Source of the DNA: Bacillus sp. ZZV12-4809
Lineage (GTDB): Bacteria; Bacillota; Bacilli; Bacillales; Cytobacillaceae
DNA: 64,000 bases
Direction of reading: 5' to 3'
Assembly: GCF_009849585.1 (NCBI RefSeq)
Contig: NZ_VCRN01000003.1
Coordinates: forward strand, 1-64,000
The notes under the pieces: generated by a model
The model's database searches: none
What the model was told of the DNA's origin: nothing
Seen by the model: the letters and a program-made list of their open reading frames with translations, nothing else
Position numbers and translations under genes: made by a program
In this document: in pieces, positions 26,108-35,383 of the stretch
Numbering within the stretch: position 1 is the stretch's first letter
Layout of the letters: each line of letters starts with the position of its first letter

Positions 26108-27309
26108 ACGCAGCTTATACATTGCCAGATGAACGGGGGCATTTTGGAGAATTTGGAGGAAGATATGTGCCTGAGACACTAATGCAGGCTATAATTGAAT
26201 TGGAGAATGAGTATAAGAAAGCCCAAGCCGATGAAGGGTTTCAGACCGAGCTGCAATCACTGCTGAAAGACTATGTCGGACGGGAAACTCCTCTTTATTT
26301 TGCTGAGAACCTCACAAAATACGCTGGCGGTGCGAAGGTCTATCTTAAAAGAGAAGATTTGAATCACACAGGAGCCCATAAAATAAACAACTCACTCGGC
26401 CAGGCTCTATTGGCACAGCGAATGGGTAAACGTAAAATCGTAGCTGAGACGGGTGCAGGGCAGCACGGAGTCGCCACAGCTACAGCATGTGCTCTTTTAA
26501 ATCTGGAATGCATTATTTTTATGGGTGAAGAGGATATAAGGAGACAGCAGCTGAACGTATTCAGAATGGAATTGCTCGGAGCGAAGGTGGTAGGGGTGCA
26601 TTCGGGAAGTGCCACTTTAAAAGATGCAGTCAATGAAGCGCTTCGCTACTGGGTTACGAACGTCGAGGATACACATTACATCCTTGGCTCTGTGATGGGC
26701 CCGCATCCTTTCCCTATGATAGTACGGGATTTCCAAAGTGTTATCGGAAATGAGACGAAAAAGCAATATCTTGAAAAAGAAGGCAAACTCCCTGAGGCAG
26801 TTGTAGCCTGCATTGGAGGAGGAAGCAATTCAATGGGAATGTTTTATCCTTTCATTAAGGATGAATCAGTCCGCATGATCGGGGTGGAAGCGGCAGGATT
26901 GGGGACAGATACAGAAAAACATGCTGCCTCTTTAACAAAAGGAACTCCGGGAGTTCTTCATGGCGCATTAATGTATTTGCTGCAGGATGAACACGGACAG
27001 ATTCAGGAGGCCCATTCCATCTCTGCAGGACTTGATTACCCCGGGGTAGGCCCGGAGCACAGCTATTTAAAAGATAGCGGGAGGGCCGAGTATGAATCGA
27101 TCACAGATGATGAGGCACTGGATGCGCTAAAGCTGTTATGCAAGCTTGAGGGCATTATTCCGGCCCTAGAGAGCTCTCATGCAGTTGCGTACGCATTAAA
27201 GCTTGCGCCGCAAATGAAAAAAGACGAAGGTATCATTATCTGTTTATCCGGCAGAGGGGACAAGGATGTAGAAACGGTGAGAGCAAGATTAGGAGGGAAA
27301 GGACAATGA
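26104..27309 (+). CDS. trpB: Tryptophan synthase beta chain
   Basis: Condenses indole and serine using PLP. The 401-residue protein has the PLP lysine in [26 protein letters not shown], the phosphate-binding GGGSNS, and the C-terminal SGRGDKD. This is the standard TrpB1 type that pairs with TrpA. Overlaps both neighbours by four bases. Confidence 0.97.
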   Translation: MNAAYTLPDERGHFGEFGGRYVPETLMQAIIELENEYKKAQADEGFQTELQSLLKDYVGRETPLYFAENLTKYAGGAKVYLKREDLNHTGAHKINNSLGQALLAQRMGKRKIVAETGAGQHGVATATACALLNLECIIFMGEEDIRRQQLNVFRMELLGAKVVGVHSGSATLKDAVNEALRYWVTNVEDTHYILGSVMGPHPFPMIVRDFQSVIGNETKKQYLEKEGKLPEAVVACIGGGSNSMGMFYPFIKDESVRMIGVEAAGLGTDTEKHAASLTKGTPGVLHGALMYLLQDEHGQIQEAHSISAGLDYPGVGPEHSYLKDSGRAEYESITDDEALDALKLLCKLEGIIPALESSHAVAYALKLAPQMKKDEGIIICLSGRGDKDVETVRARLGGKGQ

Positions 27310-28091
27310 ACCGGATCGAAAAAGTTTTTCAGAATCTAAAGCAAAATAATGAAAAAGCATTTGTGCCATATATTATGGCTGGTGATGGGGGCTTGGACAC
27401 GCTCGCTGAGAAAATTACATTTCTCGAGAAAGCAGGAGCAACAGCCATAGAAATCGGGATTCCGTTTTCCGATCCGGTCGCAGATGGGCCTGTAATCCAG
27501 CAGGCAGGCATCCGGGCTTTAGAAGCCGGAACAACTCTTAGGGGCGTATTAGCAGCAGTTGCGGAAATCCGCCCTATCGTTCACATCCCGCTTATTTTTA
27601 TGACATATATGAATCCGATCATGGCTTATGGTATTGGCAATTTTATTTCTGATGCCTCAAGCAGCGGGGTTGACGGGCTCATTTTGCCTGATCTTCCTGC
27701 AGAGGAAGAAGAGATTATTGCACCAATTGCAGAAAAAGCCGGAATCGAAATTATTCGTCTTGTAACATTGACGAGTCCGGTAGATAGGATTCAGGAGATT
27801 GCAGGCAAAGGAAGAGGCTTTTTATACGCTGTAACAGTTAATGGCATCACCGGTGCAAGAAAAGGATTTAAAGAAGAACTCGGAAAGCATTTGAAAAGGG
27901 TTAAAGAGGTAAGTCCGATTCCGGTATTGGCAGGCTTCGGAATTTCTGAACCCCAGCATGTTAAAGAAATGAATCAGCATTGTGACGGGGTAATTGTGGG
28001 GAGCAGGATTATCGAGCTTTTTCAAAGCGGAGATTTAGTAAAAGTTGAAGAGCTGATCGCTTCATCTAAAATAGAAGAAATTAAATTATGA
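27306..28091 (+). CDS. trpA: Tryptophan synthase alpha chain
   Basis: Releases indole from indole-3-glycerol phosphate and channels it to TrpB. The 261-residue TIM barrel has the catalytic Glu in [17 protein letters not shown], the catalytic Asp in [10 protein letters not shown], the loop region VTLTSP, and the phosphate site AGFGIS and GVIVGSRI. Last gene of the trp operon; terminator follows within five bases. Confidence 0.96.
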   Translation: MNRIEKVFQNLKQNNEKAFVPYIMAGDGGLDTLAEKITFLEKAGATAIEIGIPFSDPVADGPVIQQAGIRALEAGTTLRGVLAAVAEIRPIVHIPLIFMTYMNPIMAYGIGNFISDASSSGVDGLILPDLPAEEEEIIAPIAEKAGIEIIRLVTLTSPVDRIQEIAGKGRGFLYAVTVNGITGARKGFKEELGKHLKRVKEVSPIPVLAGFGISEPQHVKEMNQHCDGVIVGSRIIELFQSGDLVKVEELIASSKIEEIKL

Positions 28092-28094
28092 AAC

Positions 28095-28127
28095 AAAAGC
28101 TTTCTCCCTGGTGGAGGAGGCTTTTTT
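28095..28127 (+). terminator. Terminator of the trp operon
   Basis: AAAAGC and TCTCC pair with GGAG and GGCTTTTTT around a CTGGT loop, with a short T run. Confidence 0.75.
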
Positions 28128-28167
28128 GTTTTATTATGCTCCTTATTAAAAATATTGATTGTAAAGG

Positions 28168-28195
28168 TTGACATGCTAAGTGAATACATTATAAT
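28168..28195 (+). promoter_or_regulatory. Predicted promoter of the SsuBCA-type operon
   Basis: TTGACA (28168-28173) and TATAAT (28190-28195), both perfect, lie 16 bp apart and 52 bp before the ATPase start. I see no riboswitch between them and the gene. Confidence 0.75.
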
Positions 28196-28246
28196 TACAA
28201 GTAATCCGAGTAAATTAATGAGATTTATAGGAATAGGTGATCTTGA

Positions 28247-29035
28247 ATGTTCATTGAGATAAATGAGGTAAATAAACAATATAGCGATAAAGAAAATCGT
28301 CCTGTTGATGTCTTGAAAGATATCAATCTATCGGTTGAAAAAGGCCAGTTTGTCTCTATTTTAGGACCTTCAGGATGCGGAAAGTCTACACTTCTTTCAA
28401 TCGTCGCTGGTCTGACTAAAACTACTTCAGGCCACATTCAAATCGATGGGAAAACCATAACAAAGCCTGGAAAGGACAGAGGAATGGTTTTCCAGCAGGC
28501 AGCATTATTCCCCTGGCTGACAGTCATGGAAAATGTCACGTTTCCGCTGAAAAAAGAAATGAAGAAGAAGGATGCTGAGGAAGCGGCACTTAAGTATCTG
28601 CAAAAGGTGCAGCTGGGTAAATATATATCCCATTATCCTCATGAACTTTCTGGAGGAATGCAGCAAAGGGTAGCAATTGCGAGAGCACTTGCCATGAACC
28701 CTGAAACACTTCTAATGGATGAACCATTCGGAGCTCTTGATGAACAGACCCGTTCACGTCTGCATGGACAGCTGGAAACCATTTGGACAGAGACAAAGAA
28801 AACCATTCTTTTTGTTACTCACAGCATCTCTGAATCTATTAAGCTGTCAGATCGGATCATTGTTATGGGAACAAAGCCGGGAACTATTTTACAGGATATA
28901 ATGGTGGATATTCCCAGACCGCGTGAGGAACACAAGAAAGAAATGCTGGAGATTGAAGAACACATAATGAAATACCTGAAAAAGGAAATTGATAAAGTTG
29001 TCAGCGAGGAGCTCCAATATGCAAACAGCCATTAA
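28247..29035 (+). CDS. ABC importer ATPase, nitrate/sulfonate/taurine type
   Basis: Drives uptake of an organic sulfur or nitrogen compound. The 262-residue ATPase has Walker A GPSGCGKST (about 41-49), Q-loop MVFQQAALFPW, signature LSGGMQQRVAIARA, Walker B LLMDEPFGALD and the switch His in THS. It resembles SsuB/TauB/NrtD. It starts behind AGGTGAT and overlaps the permease gene by 17 bases. Confidence 0.9.
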   Translation: MFIEINEVNKQYSDKENRPVDVLKDINLSVEKGQFVSILGPSGCGKSTLLSIVAGLTKTTSGHIQIDGKTITKPGKDRGMVFQQAALFPWLTVMENVTFPLKKEMKKKDAEEAALKYLQKVQLGKYISHYPHELSGGMQQRVAIARALAMNPETLLMDEPFGALDEQTRSRLHGQLETIWTETKKTILFVTHSISESIKLSDRIIVMGTKPGTILQDIMVDIPRPREEHKKEMLEIEEHIMKYLKKEIDKVVSEELQYANSH

Positions 29036-29774
29036 ACGAATCATATTTTTTGCAGCGGTCATTGCATTTTGGGAAATCGGATCACGGCTTGAACTCTGGC
29101 ACCCGCTGATTTTCCCTTCCCTGTCCAGTGTTTTCAATGCACTTGTTGAAGGGTTTCAGGATAAAACACTAATCTATGATTTAATCGCAAGTTTTAAGCG
29201 GCTCGCAATCGGTTTAACAATCAGCCTTATTCTTGGGACCCTGATAGGAATTCTGTTAGGGAAATCCAAGACTGCTGATGAAACACTGGGTGCAGTCATT
29301 CTTGCTTTGCAAAGTGTACCCAGCATTGTCTGGCTGCCTATCGCGATTATGTGGTTCGGCTTAAATGAAAAAGCCGTTATTTTTGTGACCATACTTGGCG
29401 GAACATTTGTAATGGCTCTTAACATGAGAACAGGTATTAAAAACGTTTCACCACTATACATCAAAGCAGCTCAAACAATGGGTGCGACTGGCATTGACTT
29501 ATTCACTAGAGTCATCTTTCCAGCATCCATTCCTTACGTAGTAACCGGTTCACGTCTTGCCTGGGCATTCGCCTGGCGGGCACTGATGGCCGGTGAGCTT
29601 TTAAGCACAGGACCTGGATTGGGCTACACACTTCGATATGCTTCAGACTTTGGAAGAATGGATATCGTAATCGGTGTGATGATTATCATTGGAGCAATCG
29701 GAATGATTGTTGACCAATTCATATTCCAGCGCATTGAAAAATCGGTTAGTAAAAAATGGGGACTTGAGTCTTAA
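29019..29774 (+). CDS. ABC importer permease, SsuC/TauC type
   Basis: Six-helix permease of 251 residues with the EAA-like loop at about 150-170 (YIKAAQTMGATGIDLFTRVIFP). The ATG at 29019 has GCGAGGAG upstream and gives the usual SsuC length; an upstream in-frame TTG at 28989 lies deeper inside the ATPase gene and lacks a ribosome site. Central gene of a three-gene importer. Confidence 0.9.
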   Translation: MQTAIKRIIFFAAVIAFWEIGSRLELWHPLIFPSLSSVFNALVEGFQDKTLIYDLIASFKRLAIGLTISLILGTLIGILLGKSKTADETLGAVILALQSVPSIVWLPIAIMWFGLNEKAVIFVTILGGTFVMALNMRTGIKNVSPLYIKAAQTMGATGIDLFTRVIFPASIPYVVTGSRLAWAFAWRALMAGELLSTGPGLGYTLRYASDFGRMDIVIGVMIIIGAIGMIVDQFIFQRIEKSVSKKWGLES

Positions 29775-29790
29775 ATTTGGAGGGGTATTT

Positions 29791-30783
29791 ATGAAAAAGG
29801 CGTTTTTATGGGCTGCTATATTATTTATGTTTACCGGGCTGCTTGCGGGCTGCGGATCATCTGAGAAAAGCAGCGGCAAGGAAGACAAAATTGTCATCGG
29901 TTATTTTCCTAATATCAACCATGTGCCGGCAATGGTTGCGAAAGATCAAGGATATTTTGAAAAACAGCTCGGCGATGGAACAAAAGTCGAATACAAGACA
30001 TTTGCTGAAGGCGGTTCTTTCATGACTGCTCTTAAAACAGGTGATATTGATGCAGGTCTTGTAGGGCCAGGACCAGCAATGAACAACTTCTCAACCGGCG
30101 CTGACGTTAAAATTATCGCGGGTGCTTCAACTGGCGGAACGGTTGTCCTTGCCAGAGAAGGAGTAGAAATTAACTCACTTGAGGACTTCCAGGGAAAAAC
30201 GTTTATTACACCTGGCGTAGGCTGCACACATGATGTCCAGTATGAGACATATCTTGAAGAAGCCGGCATTACATCAGCAAGGATTGGCGGTACTATGAAG
30301 CATTTAACTGGCAATCCTGCACAATATGCAAGCATGCTGAAAACAGGCAAAGTTGATATTGCAGTTGCCCCAGAACCATGGGCAGCCGTCATCGAACAGG
30401 AAACAAACGCAGAAGTGGTAATAGGATGGGATGAAGTATCCTTTGGTGAAACACTTCCGGCATCTGTTTTAGTTGCAACGGGTGACGCAGTGGAGAACAG
30501 TCCTGAAAAAGTACAGAAAATTGTGGATGCGCATAAAGATGCTGTGAAGTTTATTGAAGAAAATCCTGAAGAAGCAAAGGCTATTACAATCAAGGACATT
30601 AAAGAAGTAACCGGACAGGAGCTGGAAAAAGAAGTAGTAGACCGCGCCTGGGATAGAATCGGGTTCACTTATGATGTTGATGCAGACACAATCCAGGAAT
30701 TCGCAGATTCTTCCTACACGCTGAAATTCCTGAAGGATAAACCGGAATTCAGTGAACTGATTGCAAAGAACTTTATTAAATAA
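29791..30783 (+). CDS. ABC importer substrate-binding lipoprotein, SsuA/NMT1 type
   Basis: A 330-residue extracellular lipoprotein. The lipobox LLAGC places the lipidated Cys at residue 21. The rest is a two-lobed binding protein (IVIGYFPNINHVPAMVAKDQG; GDIDAGLVGPGPAMN; TPGVGCTHDVQ), like aliphatic sulfonate, taurine or nitrate binders. The substrate cannot be fixed by sequence. ATG 29791 follows TTGGAGGGG. Terminator at 30794. Confidence 0.88.
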   Translation: MKKAFLWAAILFMFTGLLAGCGSSEKSSGKEDKIVIGYFPNINHVPAMVAKDQGYFEKQLGDGTKVEYKTFAEGGSFMTALKTGDIDAGLVGPGPAMNNFSTGADVKIIAGASTGGTVVLAREGVEINSLEDFQGKTFITPGVGCTHDVQYETYLEEAGITSARIGGTMKHLTGNPAQYASMLKTGKVDIAVAPEPWAAVIEQETNAEVVIGWDEVSFGETLPASVLVATGDAVENSPEKVQKIVDAHKDAVKFIEENPEEAKAITIKDIKEVTGQELEKEVVDRAWDRIGFTYDVDADTIQEFADSSYTLKFLKDKPEFSELIAKNFIK

Positions 30784-30793
30784 GCATATTTGG

Positions 30794-30821
30794 ACCGGAG
30801 CCCTGGCGGGTTCCGGTTTTT
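30794..30821 (+). terminator. Intrinsic terminator
   Basis: The stem ACCGGAGCCC / GGGTTCCGGT is followed by TTTTTC. The rest of the gap to 31072 shows nothing recognisable. Confidence 0.8.
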
Positions 30822-31072
30822 CTGTGTTACAGGGTTTGACGGAATTAAGAAGCGCAAAAGAGTAGGAATCTCCCACATGCAGTTCCCGAGAAACTATATG
30901 ATAATTACCATTTACCTGGCAATCCAGCACGGGCATAATTCAACGAAAACATTTCCCAGAAACAAATTACCGTGCAATAGCTTCCCGCCTAATATCTTGG
31001 TTTAACTTCCTCTCAAAAAAGGAAAAATATCATGCAAGTGATAAAAACAACACAGACATAGGAGTGGCGCAA

Positions 31073-31651
31073 ATGAAAAAAGGCATGGGAGTTTTAATTG
31101 CCGTGATTGCGGCAGTAGTCATAGCAGGTATGATGCTGATGTCCAGTTATAACGGATTCGTCAGTGCTGAGGAAGATGTGGATCAGGCTTATTCCCAAAT
31201 TGAAAATCAGCTGCAGAGAAGGCTGGATTTGATTCCTAATCTGGTTAAAACAGTTAAGGGGTATGCTGCTCACGAGAAGGAGACGATTCAGGCGGTATCA
31301 GATGCACGTGCGAGATTGGCGGGAGCCCGTTCGCCAGAAGAGGAAGCAGCAGCAAACGCTGAGCTGTCAGGTGCTCTGAGCCGGCTGCTGGTAGTAGTTG
31401 AGAACTATCCCAATTTAAAAGCGGATAAGCAGTTTACTCAATTAATGGACGAACTTGCCGGTACGGAAAATCGGATATCGGTAGCCCGCAAGGATTATAA
31501 TGACCAGGTTTCTGTATATAACAAAAAAGTAAAAAGGTTTCCAGGTGCAATTGTTGCCGGGATAACAGGCTTTGATGAAAAAGAGTATTTCAGGGCGGAT
31601 CCATTGGCGAATGAAGCGCCTGAAGTGGACTTTGGAGGCAATGGAGAATGA
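31073..31651 (+). CDS. LemA family protein
   Basis: A 192-residue protein with one N-terminal membrane helix and an extracytoplasmic or cytoplasmic four-helix bundle; the function of LemA is unclear. Motifs include [20 protein letters not shown] (about 43-62) and [21 protein letters not shown] 31073 follows ATAGGAG; the GTG three codons earlier overlaps that site. Overlaps the next gene (ATGA), a pairing seen often for LemA and TPM proteins. Confidence 0.9.
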   Translation: MKKGMGVLIAVIAAVVIAGMMLMSSYNGFVSAEEDVDQAYSQIENQLQRRLDLIPNLVKTVKGYAAHEKETIQAVSDARARLAGARSPEEEAAANAELSGALSRLLVVVENYPNLKADKQFTQLMDELAGTENRISVARKDYNDQVSVYNKKVKRFPGAIVAGITGFDEKEYFRADPLANEAPEVDFGGNGE

Positions 31652-32388
31652 TCATCCGCAGGGTCTTTTTGACCCTTCTTTTAGTAAATGTAATTATGGG
31701 GGCTTTCTCAGTCCATGCAGAAGAATCCATACCCCAGCCCGCTGGAGATATTTATGTACAGGACTTTGCAGGTGTTCTAAATGAACAGGAAAAATCAGAA
31801 CTGAACAGCCTGGGAAGGCAGTTAGAGGATCAGACAACTGCTCAGGCAGCAGTGTTAATTGTTGAAACAATTGGGAACAGGACGATTGAAGAATATGCAA
31901 ACGAAGCTTTCCGGTCATATGGCATAGGCAGCGCTGCAGAAAATAATGGTGTCTTATTAGTTGTGTCCATGCAGGATCGGAAGGTGCGCATTGAGGTTGG
32001 CTATGGGCTTGAAGGCCGAATTCCGGATGGGAAAGCCGGAAGGATTCTGGATCAGATAACAATTCCATATCTCCAGAATGGGCAGCCCAATAATGCGGTA
32101 ATTGAAACCTATAAGGTGCTTGTACAGGAGGCTGCCGGAGAAGTGAACCTGGGAAACAGCGGCGAATATACTGATGCCGGGAAAGAGGATGGAGGCATTG
32201 GCATTCCTTCCTGGCTGCTGATTTTCATTGCTATCGGTTTGCTGTTTCTTGATATTAAATTCTTTGGCGGGACCTTTTCATATGCCATACTATCCATTCT
32301 CTCAAGAGGCGGAGGCAGAGGAGGTGGCGGTCCGCGGGGAGGTGGAGGCGGCTCATCTGGCGGCGGGGGAGCCAGCCGGGGCTGGTAA
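31648..32388 (+). CDS. TPM domain membrane protein (YgcG type)
   Basis: A 246-residue membrane-anchored protein. It has a signal peptide (to about residue 25), a TPM domain (about 30-160, with [23 protein letters not shown] and GRILDQ), one membrane helix (about 188-206) and a Gly/Arg/Ser-rich tail of about 25 residues. TPM proteins are linked to repair or quality control at membranes, but the role in Bacilli is unknown. Translationally coupled to LemA. Confidence 0.88.
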   Translation: MIIRRVFLTLLLVNVIMGAFSVHAEESIPQPAGDIYVQDFAGVLNEQEKSELNSLGRQLEDQTTAQAAVLIVETIGNRTIEEYANEAFRSYGIGSAAENNGVLLVVSMQDRKVRIEVGYGLEGRIPDGKAGRILDQITIPYLQNGQPNNAVIETYKVLVQEAAGEVNLGNSGEYTDAGKEDGGIGIPSWLLIFIAIGLLFLDIKFFGGTFSYAILSILSRGGGRGGGGPRGGGGGSSGGGGASRGW

Positions 32389-32389
32389 A

Positions 32390-32415
32390 GCAAAAAAAGC
32401 GGGGTTTTCCCCGCT
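32390..32415 (-). terminator. Terminator between convergent genes
   Basis: A perfect 7-bp stem AGCGGGG/CCCCGCT. The T run is on the minus strand, so it mainly serves the methyltransferase gene. Confidence 0.8.
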
Positions 32416-32423
32416 CATTCCTA

Positions 32424-33029
32424 TTATTTAATTCCAGTTACACAAACGGTTAATACAGGACGGGCCTCTTTAAATGAAATGGAAATGGAATGGAATCCTG
32501 CAGCCTCCATATCAGCTTTGATTACCTGCCCCAAATTTTTGGTAATGGTTTCATCCACTCCTTCTTCTCTTGGCTGAACCGTGATGGCAATTTTTCCGTC
32601 TTTTTCAAGCATCCCATGCAGATGCTGAAGAGACTCCCTTGGTTTTCTCCAAAGCGGATAATTGTTGACTGAAAATATTTTATTATACCTTTTATCCGGA
32701 AAGTAATCATGAACATCTTTCACGAACAATCTGACTTTTCCCTGCTGAATATAGTCATCATTCAGTTTGGCTGCAGCTGTTCTCATATCTTCCGATACAT
32801 CGACTCCATCCGTTTCTGAATAGCGCCATTGGTCCATAATATGTTTAATGCTATATCCGGGGCCAAAGCCAACTTCTAAAATAGAATCTCTGCGATTTAT
32901 CTGTAATTGTTCTATCGTCCATCTGTTAATCTTGCGGTTCTCAAAATACATAATTTTCCCGGCGAGCTTTCCCAGTAACCCTTGTGGTTTTTCAAATTGT
33001 CTTGCGAAAATATCGAACAAGTCCCTCAC
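32424..33029 (-). CDS. Class I SAM-dependent methyltransferase
   Basis: A 201-residue methyltransferase with SAM motif I ILEVGFGPGY (about 52-61), motif II VDVSEDM and a post-motif NYPLWRKP. The substrate is unknown. The longest start is GTG at 33029; a TTG at 33020 has better spacing from the GAGGTGAGG ribosome site and may be the real one. Confidence 0.85.
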   Translation of the reverse strand: MRDLFDIFARQFEKPQGLLGKLAGKIMYFENRKINRWTIEQLQINRRDSILEVGFGPGYSIKHIMDQWRYSETDGVDVSEDMRTAAAKLNDDYIQQGKVRLFVKDVHDYFPDKRYNKIFSVNNYPLWRKPRESLQHLHGMLEKDGKIAITVQPREEGVDETITKNLGQVIKADMEAAGFHSISISFKEARPVLTVCVTGIK

Positions 33030-33149
33030 CTCGCTGTGTAATACTTATATTTAGTCCCTATAAAGAGGTTCTAAACCTATTCCGTAAAATGGATAAATAA
33101 TTTTTTACTGGAAAAGGTACTATTATGAATTAAGATTGGAGGAAGTCTG

Positions 33150-33749
33150 GTGATTTATGGCGAAGAACAGTACCGAAAAGATTTAAACCGGTACATTGGA
33201 AGTATTGATGATCAAATTCACTCACTTTCCAAAACCCTTGAGGAATTCAGCTGCTGTATATTATCCGATTTTGAAACCTTGCATAAGACTGTTACAGAAG
33301 CCCACGCCATTGCTTCGACTTATTATCTGCAGTCATATTTAGCACCATTTACGAAGGAATACTCAAGCTTATCACTCGCCGCCCAGCACCTGTCCGAAAA
33401 AAGGCATGGCGGGCTGATTGTTGTGGAAAGAAGACAGCCGGTAGAAGAATATATACATAACGGGACGCCGATTGGAGCAAAAGTAAGCCACACACTAATC
33501 GAAACAATCTTTTACCCGGGGAATCCGCTGCATGATGGCGGAACATTAATTAGAGAAGATACGATAATTTCTGCAGGCAGTATCCTTCCTCTTACTAAAA
33601 AAAGCATGGAAGGAAAGAAACTTGGAACCAGGCATAGAGCAGCAATAGGTATCACTGAAAAATCTGACGCGGTTGCGATAGTTGTATCAGAGGAAACAGG
33701 GCGGATTTCTTTTGCGGTAGATGGCCAGATTTATACAATTAGGACTTAA
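33150..33749 (+). CDS. cdaS: Sporulation-type diadenylate cyclase
   Basis: Makes c-di-AMP from two ATP. The 199 residues split into an N-terminal helical autoinhibitory segment (about 1-60) and a DAC domain with NPLHDGGTLI and the GTRHRAAIGI (RHR) motif. The helical extension and length match CdaS, the forespore cyclase of Bacilli. The usual DGA motif reads DGG here. GTG start at 33150 behind TTGGAGGAAG. Monocistronic. Confidence 0.9.
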   Translation: MIYGEEQYRKDLNRYIGSIDDQIHSLSKTLEEFSCCILSDFETLHKTVTEAHAIASTYYLQSYLAPFTKEYSSLSLAAQHLSEKRHGGLIVVERRQPVEEYIHNGTPIGAKVSHTLIETIFYPGNPLHDGGTLIREDTIISAGSILPLTKKSMEGKKLGTRHRAAIGITEKSDAVAIVVSEETGRISFAVDGQIYTIRT

Positions 33750-33774
33750 AAATCCCCCGTTACCTGGGGGATTT
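33750..33774. terminator. Bidirectional terminator
   Basis: AAATCCCCC / GGGGGATTT, a perfect 9-bp stem, lies between cdaS and the convergent SASP-like gene. Confidence 0.85.
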
Positions 33775-33782
33775 CATCTTAA

Positions 33783-33938
33783 TTAGTTCTTATTAATTTG
33801 TTTTCCGCTTTTTTTCTGGCTTTGAGATTTTGTGTTTCCTGCCTGAAACTCGCTTCCGAGTTCAACATCATTTCGCTTATCCTGTTTTTCAATTTGAGCT
33901 CTTGTTTGATTAGGATTTTGTCTTCCTTGTTTTGTCAT
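33783..33938 (-). CDS. Gamma-type small acid-soluble spore protein, single repeat
   Basis: A 51-residue, Gln/Asn/Lys-rich hydrophilic protein with no hydrophobic core. The middle (TRAQIEKQDKRNDVELGSEF) follows the pattern of one SspE repeat (NAQQVRKQN...GTEFASE). Gamma SASPs are amino-acid stores degraded at germination. The ribosome site GGGAGG precedes the ATG. Its place next to cdaS, a sporulation gene, fits. Only one repeat is present, whereas B. subtilis SspE has two. Confidence 0.7.
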   Translation of the reverse strand: MTKQGRQNPNQTRAQIEKQDKRNDVELGSEFQAGNTKSQSQKKSGKQINKN

Positions 33939-34036
33939 ATTACATACCTCCCTTAAAATAGCTGACAGTCTTAATATGTGCTATAGCCAGGAATAGATGA
34001 ACAATATCTTAAAATTAACTTAAAGAGGTGAATTTA

Positions 34037-34708
34037 ATGTGCGGCAGGTTTACTCTGACGGAAACAATTCAAAATCTTCAGCTGCTGTTTGGGTTTGAAT
34101 ATGCAGAAGGGGAGGTTATCCCCCGATATAATATTGCCCCGAGCCAAAATATCTTAACAGTCACCGGCGACGGCAAGCAGAGGATCGGCAGGCAGATGAA
34201 ATGGGGGCTGGTGCCTTACTGGGCGAAGGATGAAAAAATAGGTTACAAAATGATAAACGCCAGGGCAGAAGGCATTGATTCCAAACCGAGCTTTAAAGGT
34301 CCTTTTAGAAACAAAAGGTGCTTAATCCTTGCAGACGGATTTTATGAATGGAAAAAAAGCGAAGAAGGAAAACAGCCTTACAGGTTCATTATGAGAGATG
34401 AGCAGCCTTTTGCTTTTGCAGGAATTTGGGATATCTGGAATAAAGGCAAATCTCCCTTATTAACCTGTACAATTATTACAACAGGGCCTAATGAAGTAAC
34501 AGAAGAAGTCCATGACAGAATGCCGGTCATTTTAGAGGAAAAAGATTTTGAGGATTGGCTGAATCCGCATCTTCATGACACTGCATACTTAAAGTCTTTA
34601 CTTGAACCTTATCCGGCAGAAAAAATGGATAAATATCCGGTATCATCCAAAGTGAATTCACCAAAAAATGAACTGGCGGAATTAATTTCCCCACTAAATA
34701 GTTTATAA
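34037..34708 (+). CDS. SOS response-associated peptidase / abasic-site DNA-protein crosslink protein (HMCES/YedK type)
   Basis: SRAP proteins shield abasic sites in single-stranded DNA by forming a thiazolidine crosslink through Cys2. The start MCGRFTL puts the catalytic Cys at position 2 only if translation begins at ATG 34037, which has AAGAGGTG upstream; a GTG at 34028 would bury it. Asn in MINARAE, Glu in DGFYEWKK and His in VHDRMPVIL complete the active site. 223 residues, full length. Confidence 0.92.
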   Translation: MCGRFTLTETIQNLQLLFGFEYAEGEVIPRYNIAPSQNILTVTGDGKQRIGRQMKWGLVPYWAKDEKIGYKMINARAEGIDSKPSFKGPFRNKRCLILADGFYEWKKSEEGKQPYRFIMRDEQPFAFAGIWDIWNKGKSPLLTCTIITTGPNEVTEEVHDRMPVILEEKDFEDWLNPHLHDTAYLKSLLEPYPAEKMDKYPVSSKVNSPKNELAELISPLNSL

Positions 34709-34709
34709 A

Positions 34710-34730
34710 ACGGACGCGTAATGCGTCCGT
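34710..34730. terminator. Bidirectional terminator
   Basis: ACGGACGC / GCGTCCGT forms an 8-bp stem between convergent genes. Confidence 0.75.
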
Positions 34731-34734
34731 CTTC

Positions 34735-35199
34735 TTACCCTCTGCTTACAAATCTCGGAAGCTCCGTATGGCCCATCTCACGTACATAAACAAACAAATT
34801 CCCTTTATGATGAATTTCATGATCCATTGCAATCTTCAACAGCTGGCTGCCGGTAAGTTCCATTCCAAAAATCTGTGACATATCAATTTTTCTTTCTAAT
34901 TCCTCATTGGTTAAAGATGAAATAACTTTAATTGTTTTCTCTGTAAAATTCTCAGCAGCTTCAGATAGATTTGGCGCAATTTCATCGAACTTTTCGCCAA
35001 ACACTGCCGGGCTGCCATCTTTGATTGTTTTGGCAAACATATAAAATGAAGTAAGCATATGCGTAACCAGTTTACCGGCAGACATGCTTGTTTCTGCTGG
35101 TTTATAATCAACGTTATTATTATCAATCTTCCAAATCAGCTCATTGGTCACCTTTCGATGGGATAAAAAATAGGTTAAATATTTTTGTGCTCTTTCCAT
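34735..35199 (-). CDS. DinB-like metal-binding four-helix protein
   Basis: A 154-residue cytoplasmic protein of the DinB/YfiT fold. The three metal-binding histidines are visible in VTHMLTSF (about residue 48) and DHEIHHKGN (about 127-135). Some relatives are thiol-S-transferases; this one has no assigned substrate. The start is preceded by AGGAGG. Transcribed alone. Confidence 0.85.
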   Translation of the reverse strand: MERAQKYLTYFLSHRKVTNELIWKIDNNNVDYKPAETSMSAGKLVTHMLTSFYMFAKTIKDGSPAVFGEKFDEIAPNLSEAAENFTEKTIKVISSLTNEELERKIDMSQIFGMELTGSQLLKIAMDHEIHHKGNLFVYVREMGHTELPRFVSRG

Positions 35200-35289
35200 G
35201 CTAATTCCCTCCTAAAAAGATAATCAGATTAACATTTCTCCTTACCTAATGTAAATTCCTTTATATAACAAAAAATTAAGACTGGCAGG

Positions 35290-35312
35290 AATTCCACTAC
35301 ATTTGTGGAATT
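35290..35312 (+). promoter_or_regulatory. Inverted repeat upstream of the PBP gene
   Basis: AATTCCAC (35290-35297) and GTGGAATT (35305-35312) are perfect complements around TACATTT. It stands 72 bp before the PBP start and could be an operator; the core TACATTTGT is slightly like BlaI/MecI sites. Confidence 0.4.
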
Positions 35313-35383
35313 ATTTAACTGGGGAAGATTTGGAAGAATCTCTATTATTCAGACATCGTGTTCATTAGGGGGGAGATTCGTAC

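Noticed and set aside
29946-30668. 240-codon minus-strand frame
   Set aside because: Shadow of the SsuA-type gene, which has a lipobox and ribosome site.
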